From contig NC_134415.1 in NCBI RefSeq assembly GCF_030867145.1, forward strand, positions 19,446,417-19,510,416: DNA of 64,000 nucleotides, in the 5' to 3' direction. The position numbers and the translations under genes were made by a program. Numbering within the stretch: the first letter of the stretch is position 1; each line of letters opens with the position of its first letter. This DNA is from Opisthocomus hoazin (Eukaryota > Chordata > Aves > Opisthocomiformes > Opisthocomidae). The notes beneath the pieces are model-generated. The model saw only the letters and a list, made by a program, of their open reading frames with translations. It was not told where the DNA came from and did no database searches. Positions 24,669 to 37,165 of this stretch are shown here, in pieces.

Positions 24669-27600
24669 TTTTGATAATTCTTGTGTCTTAAGCAAGAGGT
24701 CAAGGAGGGAAGTTTTAGTAAGTGGATGAACTGGTGAGATTTTGGCATGAGGTTATACTACGGACAGAATCTTTGCCCCATGGATCAATAGTCAGACTGC
24801 TGCCCTAAATGTCATTAAGCCTGCAGGGGAAAAAAAAAACCAAAACAAAAGCAGTATCTACCTTATTTCCCTAAAGGATAATGTAGGAGTAGGTCTCACT
24901 TCTTCACCTGAAGCAAGTAGCATGTAGGTCTGGAGCCAGTCCTTTCACCTGGCATCAAGCCTGCCATCAAGAAACGTTGGCATCCCTTTAGGTTCTGCTG
25001 TGGAGACCTTCTTAAGCAATCTTTTTTGAAGTGATTGTAGAACAACTTGTTGTTGTAGGTTCTATAACAACATTATATCCCACTCTTACAATCCCACACT
25101 CTACATGCTGTTATCAGTAGTTATATATTCCAGAGGAGGCAAAAAGTTTCAGAAGTTGACACACAATGCTGTTTATGCTTTTACAAGAAAGAAGACAGAA
25201 CAGTTTTGATGGAGAAATGGGTCTCGTTTATTCTTTTCTAATAGAGCCATTTTGGGGTTCCTTTTCTCTGATATTTATTATCATAATCTTAAAGAAAAGT
25301 AGATGCTCACATGTATATGAACAACTTTCCTCCCCCAAGGAGTAAGAAATCGCACTACAGCATACCTATTTGAACATTGAGAAACACTGTTTTTCTGAAT
25401 TCCTCACCCAGGTCTGTGTGATGGATAAAAAGATGCTGCTTCTTATGAAATTATTGGAAACCGATTAACAGAGTACTCAAGTTGGAGTTACAAGGAGAAG
25501 GCAGTATATCAATAATAAGGATATGCATAAGTCTTCCTCAGATAATCCCTGAACATGCATGGATAGCTATGGGTAGGATGGGTAGGAGTAGATAGGTAGG
25601 GTATTCCTGTCCAGTGATCTTACCAGGGCCCTTTTTTCTTTTGTCAAGTATCCTGGAACACAGACGCAAACGCTTTTCTCAGTATTCATCGTAGTAGGGA
25701 CATTCAGCATTAAAACACATCTCTTAATAATGTTACTCTTTGTAATAATTCTGAATTATCTTATGTCATTATGTGTCTTTATCAGTCCTTTGAAACATTC
25801 TTACTACCCAGAATACTTTCACTTTGAAAGTAAGTCAATCACTGTGGTTTGCATAGCACTGCTGTCTCTCTGAGGTGTTTGCCATCAACAATATCATTAT
25901 TTGCCATCAACCCAGACTCTGTAGCCTGAATAAGAGATATATTTCATCTCTCATGTCTCATGCTGTTTTTTAACACTGTGAAGAGCAATCTACTGACAGT
26001 GACATTGAAATGGAGTGACATTTGATAAAATTATTTGCTGGTAATGCAAATCTATGATTACCTGGGAATTCAAGAATGCCTTGTTGTCTATTATGCCTGA
26101 GAAGAAACATCTTTGACCTGTCTGCTCCAAGAACAAATTGCCCTTAAAAGCAGTTGTACTAATTGCTGGTAATAATAGAGCTCTGGCAGAATTAACCATT
26201 GCTACTCACCTTTGCTCTGCCTACCTTTTCCAGCCTATGCAGCTTTGGTCTTCCTTGCAACAGACTTGAATTAGTACCAGAACTACCATTTAGATATTTT
26301 CTACTTTGGCAATGACAAACGCCAAGTGGCACATCATTTGCACGTTCCTGGGCAAACAATGGCCAACAGCACTTCATCCAGTAGCTAGAATCCAATGTGT
26401 GCTAACCATGACTTCCTTCACGTGGAAACATATGTTCTATCACTGCATGATGCGTTTGATAGGTTACTCAAACAAGTTTACATATTAGACTATCCACTGT
26501 CTGATAAGCACATTGATCATGTATTTGGCATAGGTCTTCCCTGTTAGCTATAGAGGACTTCTGACAGACCAATGCCGTTTTGGAAAAATTGTCCATATAC
26601 ACTGATCGTAACTCTAACCTTGGTCAGGTGGACTACAGACATCTCATTTTTGCTGGTGCTACTGAATTCATTGTGGGTCTCCCCTGTAGCTGACAGCTTC
26701 CCTGCTAGTTGTCATGCATAATTTTGATGATCAGTTCAGCCCAGGTCTGCAAAATATGTCAGGGGTCTGCTGAGAAAAACAGCATGCAATTAAGGAACTG
26801 AAGTGTGCTGTAATAGAGAAGAAAGAGGACTGAACCAAATTCTGTGTACTGCCATCATTCTGCACTTTGCACCACGAAGCTGCAACATTGATAGAATGCT
26901 TTTTGCTGCTTATAGTGTGTAGATCTAATTTACAATCAAAAGAGAAGTGTACTTGTTGCTTTCCCAGCTATGGCATTTAAGTCGGAGAGCCTGTGCTTTG
27001 TCTTCTACTACGAAAAACACAGGGCAACAGTTCAAGCATGGGGGGCTCTGGAGTGGCCTTTGAGGAGGTCACGGACATAGAAGTGACAACAGGTTTCCAT
27101 TTATTTATTTTTCCTCCCTGCTCATCTGTCTCCGTTTTTATTTCCTTGTACTAAAAATGTCTGTTTCTGCACAGGAGTTACCTATCCTTTCACAATTTTA
27201 ATCTGAACCTGGGGCTGACTTCTATATATTTACTCAGTTCTTGGCACAGCAAAACTCTGATCCTTGTTGCGCCCCCCAGAAACTTAAAATTTAACTGTTG
27301 CCTGCAAGATGCAGAGTTTAGAAAGAAGCCCCTTGTAGTCTAGCTTTAGGCCATACAAACAATACCCTTAGATAAGTGCTTAATAATCTGCAGAATGATC
27401 ACTGTTGGACAAGAATAAAGATTTGAATGATACATATGTGGCTATGGCAGCTACACTCCATGTCCTGTGCTTCTGTACTCAAAGACAGTTCTTGTGGGAG
27501 TAAGCGACATTTCCATATTGTAAACACTCAATTTTCAACATGTGCCATTAATCATGCAAGGAAAACCGAAGCAGAAATCCACATTTGGCTATGTAACCCA

Positions 27601-29785
27601 TTAATCACAAGACTAGCCCTCCATTTGTAACGCCCCGTTAGAATGGAGCTGTTCTATCACAGTCTGTGAACAGATGCAGAGGACAAACTAACCCATTCCT
27701 GCGTTCCTCCAACATGCCTTGTACCTGTCACTGACATTTGATGGTGATGAAGAAGGTTGGGCAGCAACACAGGCAGTGCGTTTAAGAGACTAAACTTTTG
27801 TGATTGAGGCCAAAGGCTCGCCGCTAACTGGGGCTGGAACAGGTGACACTCTTCCCCTCCAGCACTCCTTATTGCCATCTCCTCACTTGTTAATGCTGTC
27901 AGTTCATGCCCAAACTGCTTGCATGAAGGTGCAGTTTTCCCTGTGAACCACTAGATGCCCCGAGATCTCTTTGGTTCAACACTTCTTTCAACAACCAGGA
28001 GAGGTTACTAGGGAGAAGAAAGGAGCAGCATCCCAGCTAAGCCATGAGAACAGCAGCATGTTCGCTGGTGGGGAATATTTTCCAGATTAAAGTAAAATCT
28101 GCTTTATAAATGTATTCAGTTCAAGCACTGAAAAGGAAAGCAGTATACATATAAGGGAATTTATCAATATCTCTGTTGAAAGAGGTTGAAAGATGGTTCC
28201 TTAGGGCCATACTGATAGAAACCAAGAAATTAATATTACAGAGATGGCAATCTCTCAATTGCCCCAAATAATAGACATTTCTAGCAAAGGTATCCTCTGA
28301 AGTGCAGAGCACCATAAGAGACAGTTAAGACAGTCAAGTTTTGCTATTATAGCACAGTTTTACAAGCTAAAGTAATGCCACAGGTGTCATCAGCATTAAA
28401 TGAAAGCAGAATGTGACTCCTTGAGTGCTAGACTTCTGCTGGATCAGAGCTCAAGCACTCAAGGTGAGAGGCACCTTTACCCAGATACAGCAAAGCTCTT
28501 AAGTACATGCTAGCCTTTAATTTCTTGCAGGAAGGCCCTCGCTGACTATGGCAGGAGTATCCTGCTACTTAATCATCCATGCTTCTCCTGCAGCTAAAAC
28601 ATAATGGAGTTATTTATCTGCTTTTTTTAAAGCATGAATTTATCCTTGATCTACCGAGTAAGGTAAAGATCATCATCGGCTATTTCTCAAAACATTTAAA
28701 GACTGTAGATAAAATATTTGTTATATGGACCTTCATTGTAGGTTAGAGGGTTCTGTCTGCACTAGTGTAAGCTGACAGAACTTCCTTGACTTCTCTTGGC
28801 TTTCGCAAGATATGGGCACTCTGTTTAATGAGGGAGCATTCATCTTTCATAATACATGTGCTTCTACCCAAGCATTTCAGCAGTTTTCACATAGCAAGAA
28901 AATATTGGGAGGCCTGTTTTTAAAAAAGTTTGGCTTGCAGTGATCAGTTCTGCTGTTCAAAGATACCCAGCAAATGAGTACTAGAGATGGAGAAACAGCA
29001 AAGCTATCTAGACTGCTACTTTTTTGCTTTGAGTGCTAGATGAGCCTGCTACATTAGTACAGCTGCAAAAGAATGCTTCACTTTATTGTCTGGGTTCTCT
29101 GAAGATCTGTGAAACAGCTTGTGGGATCCCCACTACAGGAAAAATCTCTGCTGATAAGATGGGTAAAACTGCTCTCAACTGAACAGTTGTTCCTCATTTG
29201 TCAAAGCAATCATCATATTATAGGAAACAGCTTTGTCTCCTATTGCAAAATAGGATGTTGAGACAGGCTTACCTGTACCAAGCTTTAAGGCACCACCTGT
29301 CCTCCTCTTTGTTTTTTTTTCTCATATTAGAACACATTTGCTCTAGGATGCAGCTTCAGGGGCTGCTAAGACCTCACGTTTCTAGGGAACTCCAACGATA
29401 AATCACTAGGCAAGTAGTTCTCAGAATTTGCTAACACAGACAAAAATCTCAGCCAGGCAAAATACAGTTGTATAATCACTGTAATCAGGCTTACACTTGT
29501 GAGTTTACACCTTACGCATATGTTCACCTGGATTCTTCTCAAAGTCTGACCTTTCTGAGTGAGGGATGAAAGTAACTTAGTGACCTGAAGGCTGTCTTTT
29601 TCAGCACAACTCAGAACGTACTGTCTATCTGAGAAGTAGTATATTGAAATTGCTTTGGATGTACAGATGTTATCTATTTCCTAAAGAGTTCTTCAGCCCT
29701 GAGTATGAAGGCACTGAAAAATCTTGCCAAGTTGAGGCCTTATCCTTGTCACATACAGAGACTGGATAAACTCTATTTCATACAC
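24669..29785. other. Unique AT-rich non-coding DNA
   Basis: About 5.1 kb without a supported gene. It contains a short A run at about 24830 and a degenerate GGGTAGGA-type repeat at about 25569-25602. Confidence 0.5.
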
Positions 29786-30207
29786 TCATAGAATCATTTG
29801 GTTTGGAAAAGATCCTTAAGATCATCAAGTCCAACCACTAACCTAACACTACCAAGACCACCACTAATCCATGTCCCTAAGCACCACATCGACACGCCTT
29901 TTCAATACCTTCAGGAATGGTGCCTCAACCACTTCCTGAGACAGCCTGTTTCAATGCTGGACAGCCATTTCAATGAAAATGTTCCTGATAACCTAAACCT
30001 CCGTTGGCACAACTTGAGGCTGTTTCTTCTTGTCCTATTGCTTGTTACTTAGGAGTAAGTAGTTTCAGGTAGTTGTAGGGAGCAGTAAGGTCTCCCCTCA
30101 GCCTCCTCTTCTCCAGACTAAGCAACCCCAGTTCCCTCAGCTGCTCCTCATAAGACTTGTGCTCTAGACCCTTCACCAGCCTCGTTGCGCTTCTTTGGAT
30201 ACACTCA
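29786..30207 (-). mobile_element. Old CR1 LINE copy H, 5'-truncated
   Basis: The plus strand starts CATAGAATCATTTGGTTTGG and continues through diverged CR1 3' sequence: ATCATCAAGTCCAACC; CCTCTTCTCCAGACTAAGCA; CCCAGTTCCCTCAGCTGCTC; and AGACCCTTCACCAGCCTCGT. It ends near 30207. The octamer remnant is ATTCTATG on the minus strand. It is diverged and carries many stops in the ORF2 frame, so it is older than D, E and F. A C-rich run (30255-30290) follows at a short distance. Confidence 0.85.
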
Positions 30208-31530
30208 CTTCCTTATACTCACTTGGCGATTTAGACCAAACTGTTTGTAACCATCCCCCCTCCTCCCCCCACTCCCCCCAACTTTTTACTCCAGCTTTAC
30301 TAGTGGTGTTCTTTCTTTTTTTCTCCTTTCTAAATTACTCACCTCCCATAGAAGCTTAGGGGAGATACAAGGCAGTGGCAACTTTTCGCTCAAGTAACAG
30401 CACCATAAAGAAGCCACTGCTCTGTAAGTGGAACCATCAGCAAGAACCATAGATAGGGTCTTTAGCCCCAAACACCTGCTACCTTGTAGCTAGAGGATTA
30501 TCTCTGTTCATAACCACCACAGTAAAGCCTTAGCACTTCAAACGAAGAAAAGCAAATAAAGACTCACTTTTTTCCAGACCCCCTCACCCACGTGGCACGG
30601 TAAAGAATTGCATCACCATCCTTATGTAAACCACTTTGTAAAATCTGTGCCTGCCTGTAGAGGACCATGTGGAGTATTTAATGGCTCTGATGAGCAGTGA
30701 CCCTGTTAACTCAGGTGTTCCCACTTTGGGATTTCATTTGACTACAGACACTTGATTTTATAAGAGAAAAAGCAAAGGGGGGGTTCTTTCAGAGTTAGAG
30801 GGTGCTTTTTGCATTGAAGACAGACATACTAGAAGCAAAAGTGGGCAAATTTTGTTTGTTACTCTGTACCGCTAGGAAGGAAAGGGTTGTTTTTTACTAT
30901 AGCTCTTTCCTTGTGAAATGAATGGTCAGTATTTATAGATTTTCACTTTCAGAGAAGGAGATGGAACCTTAGTTTCTCATAGGTTTTATTACCAGAATGG
31001 ACTGTAATAATTACTCTGTGTGGTTTTCTGTTCTCTAGAAGGTTTGGGCTTCTGCTCCACTGTGAGGAGGAGTGTTCCCTGATTGAGGTCTGCTCAGACA
31101 GAAGCTTTTTGCAGCTACAAATAGCTGTGTTTTTCACATGTATCTGTGCTTCCTTTAGGATGCATTAGTAAATCCACTATCATTAAATAAGAGGACAGAG
31201 TCTAAACTTTAATGTTAGTTGGGAATCAGAGAGTAGGACTCCCTACCTGGAAGAAGCCTGGAGTAAGCACTGTCCTGATGCAGTTGTGATATCTGCAGTA
31301 ACATACACTGCATAAAGAATCTTTTCCATGACAATTCCTTAGCCAAGCATAGCGCAGCCCTGATCTGTTTCTGGATGGCAAAAGCACAGAGGAGAGAACA
31401 AGGCTGCCTCTCTTTCCTGTCACTACAAAAGGGAAGCAATTAATCTCTGAACAAGTGTAGAAAAAGCAACCTTGGAATATCTGGAAGTGAAGATTCCAAA
31501 TAGTCTCACAAAAGAGTGATTTTAAACTGA
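30208..31530. other. Unique non-coding DNA with a C-rich tract
   Basis: No gene supported. At 30255-30290 three runs of six C separated by 3-4 bases could form a quadruplex on the minus strand. Confidence 0.5.
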
Positions 31531-32113
31531 TGTCATAGTTTAACCTGGCAGCTGGCAACCAAGCCCTAAACAGCTGCTCGCTCACCCCTCCCCTTCCCCT
31601 GCAGCGGAATGGAGAGGAGAAATGGACAAAAGGGGAAACCAGTGTGTTGAGATAAAAACAGTTTAATAAGGCAACAAAGGAAATAGAAATACTACTACTA
31701 CTAATGATAATAATGAAGATGCAAAACAAATTACATATAACACAATTTTTCTTACCACCCAATGACCAGTTTGCAGCCAGAAAAAAAAGTCTGAGCTCTC
31801 TGCCAAGAGAGGATTCAAAAAACTCACAGAAACCAAGAAGCCAATAGCTTTCTCCCCCCTGCCAACCCCATTCATAAACTAAGCATGATGTTAATGGCGT
31901 GGAACATTGCCATTAGCCAGCTTGGCTATCTGTCTGGTGATGCACCCTCCTGCACACCTGTTCATTAGCTGAATATGAGAAACTGGAAAAAAGTCCTTGA
32001 TTTCATAGCAACAACTTAAAACACCAGCGTTATCAACATTCTTCTCATACTAAATCCAAAACACAGTAGCTACTGAGAGGGAAATTAGCTCCCTCCCAGC
32101 TGAAACCAGGACA
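31531..32113 (-). mobile_element. Solo LTR of an avian endogenous retrovirus (second copy)
   Basis: On the minus strand it starts TGTCCTGGTTTCAGCTGGGA and ends GGTTAAACTATGACA, about 583 bp with TG...CA termini. The flanks are ACTGA (31526-31530) and AGTGA (32114-32118), a 5-bp duplication with one mismatch. It aligns along its whole length with the LTR at 49355-50056, which has the same orientation. No internal retroviral genes lie near it. An apparent 178-codon frame across it is a chance frame. Confidence 0.87.
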
Positions 32114-35100
32114 AGTGAGTACAAGAGGGTAGGATGAGAATAAATACATTAAGAAGGAACACTTTAGCAGAACAGCAAGGAATGAGAGCTGTTAGGTTAT
32201 GGGATAGTTACCAAAGCAGACTAGACAGAGTGCTGTTGAGTATGCTCCAAGGAACCATCCTGTCTCTGCAGGGAGCCAGACTGTTACCTGGTTAATGGCC
32301 TAATTTTCTAAATGTATCATGTGGTTATTTCTGAAACTGACTTTAGCAAGACATCCGGGTGTCGAATTCCTCAAGAAAATAACAAGTTGTTGATCATCAA
32401 TGTCCTCATTCCTGTTTTCATGGCCATGAAAGTTGTGTTCTATTTTTTAGTCATGCAACATGCAGGAGATTCATGACTTTTCCTGGCTGCAGTAGACCAT
32501 GGCACTCTTTTTGAAGGGCTAGTGTCACACTGGCTTTTCCTTATGTCTGAGGTAAAATAAAGTGCACCAGCAGAAGCACCTGGTACCACCTGCCTCATCC
32601 ATATGGCATTTGAGCCACCATCTGCAGCTGCCTGGGGCTAGTAGAACTGCCATGAGCAGAAGAGGTGGGCACATCGCAGAGCCAAGCAGCCCCATGGAGC
32701 AAAGAGCAGCAGGGCTACTTTAGTTCTGCAAGATTTGCTCTTGGGCAGGGGATGGCTCATGCTGCTGGCATTGTGATGCCAGTACTCCAGTTAAATATTT
32801 AAATTTCATTTACTAGAGCAACAGGGGAAGCTGCAATTATGTTTTATAGGGAAAATTATTTTCCAGCATGCAGGTTAATTTTTAATTTGTCAAGTTTTTT
32901 CCTACCCTTTTCTTGTCCCTTAACCATCATCCCTCTGAAACCTCCATTTTTAATTCCCTTTTAATTTGCTTGAGTGACAGAGCAAAAGGAGGGGAGCTGG
33001 AGGTAAAAAACAACTGACTAAACACTTCTTTCTTCTCTGTGGAAGGTAGGCTTGGTTTTACATAAGTGCTCTGCACTAGAACCAGCAACTTTAAGGACAC
33101 CCACCATTCAGATATACCCACTCTGCTATGCAACTCTGCTTGGTATATATGGTCTCAGGCTCCTTGTGGACTAAGCAACATGATTTCCCACCTGCGTTGT
33201 AACAAAAAATTAATAAATCTGCAATATAGTCAAGAAATTAAAACCATTAAAAATAGGCTGATTTCTGAACTATTTAAAATATGTGCTGCTGGTGCCCTAT
33301 ATGGCAATATACATACACAGAGAGCAGGATTTATGATGGTTTGCCATGCTCTTTAAATACCATGAAAACCAGTTAATTCTATTTTGTTGCAGCCTAAATC
33401 TATCTTGGCAGCTCCTGCCACAGCCTAGTTCCTTTTGCAACACGGGGCACTGAAAATGATACAGCCTGTTTACTGAACGGATTTAATCGGAGCTTCTGGT
33501 AAGGACAATTGTTCTTAGTTTTTTAAAAAAATGTCAGTAGATGATACAGCGCTTAAGAATTCAGGCACTGTGAATAAAGGGACTGTCTGAGCTGATCTAA
33601 ATGCATGTTCTCATCTCTCTGTCTACACACCCTAACGTGTATGATCCGGCTTCTTATGCTAGTCCTTCACAGTGGTATCCGAACATTTTTGTGGAGGAAT
33701 AAGTGTGTTATACAATGTGCAGTTTGTGCTGCTCCTGCCTGAAACTAAATTAGTTTTACCATATCTTTCCTTTCTTGCTTTCTCTACCTTCCCTGAGATA
33801 ATCTTGTAAAGCAGATCTGCAGGCTGCAGTATGCGGTAGGCAAGAGGGAAAGGCACTGTTTGGGCAGTGCCTAAGAAACATCTAGATATGTAAAATTTAG
33901 TCTGAGCACCAGAAATATCTCCTATCTGGTGAACTGTGGATTCAGCAAAGTCTCCAGGCACATCCTGGGGCCTAAAACCTCAAACTACTGAATGTTTTAA
34001 CTCTGTGCAACCCTCACAAGATCAGCCCCAATGGAAGAGCAGAAGCATTGGCTACTCCTTTTCTTTTTGCCTGTTTGAGAACTTCACAAAAGTCAGGTTT
34101 GTGCTCGAGTGATGAATACAAGGAAACTCCACTGTAGTGTTTACAGGACTGCACTGGCAACAGCTTTCCTAACAGTGACAATCGTGTCTGTATTTCACAG
34201 CTGCAGGAATCCTTCCAGAATGTTACTGTCAGAGAGTTGTAGGATTGCAGGGTAAAATTCTAGGGAGCAGCTTCCAGTGGGTTAGTTACACTGATCCTTC
34301 AGGAAGCTTTAAATCACTTGTTGAGTAGACATGAGTAGACTGCTGCATTAACTGGAGGTGTCAGCAGGAGAAAGCTTGTGAGTCTACTGCTCTGCAGCAG
34401 GGTGGATCCATGCTGCTCTACACCAAGGCATAGCAGGAGTCAGAGTACTTGGGTGGAAGCCATTTCTCTGGCTTCATCCTATATTTTTTCTAGATGTCTT
34501 CTCTTTAATATCCCAGTTAGTATCAGAAAAGGAAGAGTACAGCTGTAGATGTCAGGAATTGCCAGGAAAGCATGGCAATTTTTATAGCCACTCTGTGTTA
34601 CCTGACTGTACAGATGGCTGAGTCTGGTCTTCATTAACAGACCTTTGCAGTCAACTGTTAGGTAAATCTACAGGGGGACCAAAGCTACCTGTTAAGAAAG
34701 TCCTTGTGTATCCATCTAGAGGCATGCCAGCCAGATGATGTCTCTGAGTGGAGGAAGACCATTGCCTGATCATTCTGGTAGCCCACTTAACACTGTGTGT
34801 TACCTGTGAAACAGGATTCTACAGTGAGTAGTATAAGTGTCTGGATGATGGACAGTTGTAAACAACTTGTCTTTCAGGACAACATTATCCCATATTCAGA
34901 ACTGGTAATAAAGCCATAAATATTTTTATGTCTCTTGATTTATGTAGGCTATAAAATCAGCATATGGATGTCCTCCTTATCTATGTAAATATCCAGTTCT
35001 TTCTTCAGTGCTGATAAAATCTTATGTTTCTTCGGTTTTCATGATATAGCAGGTTTCACAGATTAACTTTAGTTTGTTTTAAAACCTTTTTCTGCAAGAA

Positions 35101-37044
35101 ATTGTTGCCTTTACTGCATGGGGTTATTTTTGGATAAGAATGTTTCCTTGTATTAATCAAAAGTCCAGAGCATCTTCCAGGAACTACCAGTAAGAGAGCA
35201 AATTCTCAGAATCCCTCTCCATCATAGATTCTCAGTTTAGACCAGTGGAGCGCTGACATGCTGATCTAACACCTGTGCAATTATTCTGTGAAATAAGTTT
35301 CTGGGAGGGTCTTAGTTTAAACAAGAGAGCTCTGAGCAAAAATCAGGGCTTCAATCCTGTACTAAATTCTGATACTCCTTGTTTTCCTGGATTTATAAAA
35401 AGGTGAAATACTGAACTTTCTTCACACGATCAAAACTTTATTACATTTTTAATTCAGATGCAGTGTAGTGTTTCATTTTCAGTTCTCTTTAGGAAAAAGA
35501 TGATTCAATATTTCTAAATCTGAACACTTTGTTGCAATGACTCAAATACGTCCTTCATTAATTTGTATTTCCTTTGGGTGCTGTAGTGATGAAGATATTT
35601 TCTAGAATGAGAAGAGAATGTATGTTTTGCACATCTATTTGTTCTTATGGACTAGACACATTGCAGTTTTTCACATGCTGCTTTTTTTTTGTCCTCAAAT
35701 CATGTGGATTTGAAAATTTCTTCTCAGTTCTTGTAGATACTTTCTTTTTTTCAAGCAAGTGTCCACTGTAATTCGAACTAATTGTCACCCCTGTTGTCAG
35801 CTTCAGCAGCAAAGCTGATGATTAAGTGGTTATGAATGATTAACTCACAGCCTTTGTGATGATCGCAGTGGGTCTGAACTCAGGCATGTTGGCCTTGGCA
35901 GCGAAAGTCAAAGTTATGCCTGAGTGGTCAAACTGAATAGTATAGTAAGACCAAAAGATTTAGGTGGCTTCTCAAGAAGAAAGAGATGCTGAAAGCAGGA
36001 AAAGATTGCTGTGCAAAAGAAGTGAACAATTAGTGAGACAGGAAAAATATGAAGAAAAGCACAAAAATGTTTTACAAATTGAAGGATGAGATAGAAGAAA
36101 CTAAATTTGTATAGTCTAGAAAAGAAATAGTACAGCTAAAGAGACGTCAGTTTGTATGTGCCTTCATCAGAGCCGTGAATGTTTGCACTATCAAATCATT
36201 AAGGAGAGGTTAATGGAAAGCATGGCGGCTACTGGAAAATACTACAGACGAGTGGTTGTATAACTTGGTCATGGAAATTACAATATCCAATATCCTCAGA
36301 TGACTTCATTTATGTGTTTTTTTTCCTATAATTCAGTGAAAATGTGAGATGGTGATACAACCACTTTATAATGCTGCCGTCTTCTTTTGAGCAACCTGGC
36401 TTTATCGCTTAAGTACACAAGCCTGGTCTATACTGTCCAGATCAAATGCAAACACATGGTAACAGGAAAGGCAATTATGTCCTTCAAAGCCCTTTCCTGC
36501 TACTTTCCCTTAAGACCAGGGATGGATTGCAGAATCATTTGCCCAGTGTAAACTAGGTTTGAAGTTACCTTTTTCCCTCTACAATTTTTATTTACCGTTA
36601 GAGATATCTGTGATTTGAACTTCCCTGTGTTTATGAATTACCTAAACAGATCAAACTGCCATTTTTAAGCTGTTACTCGCATCAAGAGAAGGGAGGCATT
36701 AGAATGGATAGCCCTGACACCTACAGGCTTTAGCAGGTGAAAACCCTCCAACCCCTCCTCCCCACTCCCAATGAAGTGCAAAGACAATTTAAGATGAGAA
36801 AACTAAGCACTCAGTGCGTGAAGTGTAAAATTTGAACGTGCAGATGCACTGCATATAGGTTCTTTTAAGATTCAGTGGTCCATACAAGAAACTGATAGTT
36901 TTCCCCAATCCTGTGAGATTGCAGCTGTGGAATCGGTACGTCAGGAGGCTGGGCCTGAATCTCAGCCATCTTCTAAGATATTATCAACTTCACTTTCTTA
37001 TTTTAAGATAAGGCTGCTGGAGAAGGTGGTCTATACAGACTTGA
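32114..37044. other. Unique AT-rich non-coding DNA
   Basis: About 4.9 kb, no supported gene or named repeat. Confidence 0.5.
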
Positions 37045-37165
37045 GGATAGTTAAGCTGGAAGGGATTATTGGTAGGTGCATCTTGACTTTTTGCACAGCA
37101 CATGCCATAAGATTCACTAATTAAATTCTGTATCAATTCCATAACTCCTGCTTGAGAAATAAAAC
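37045..37165 (-). repeat. Ancient CR1/L3-like relic
   Basis: GTTAAGCTGGAAGGGATTAT...CACAGCACATGCCATAAGATTC...CTGTATCAATTCCATAACTC follows the order of the old amniote CR1/L3 3' region seen in reptiles (GCCAGAAGGGACC..., CACAGGCCATAGAA..., CCTGTATCAAGCCC). Diverged, about 120 bp; identified by eye. Confidence 0.5.

Noticed and set aside
29798..30052. 84-codon plus-strand frame
   Set aside because: It is the antisense of CR1 copy H.
31226..31762. 178-codon minus-strand frame
   Set aside because: Runs from unique DNA into a non-coding LTR and so cannot be a conserved gene.
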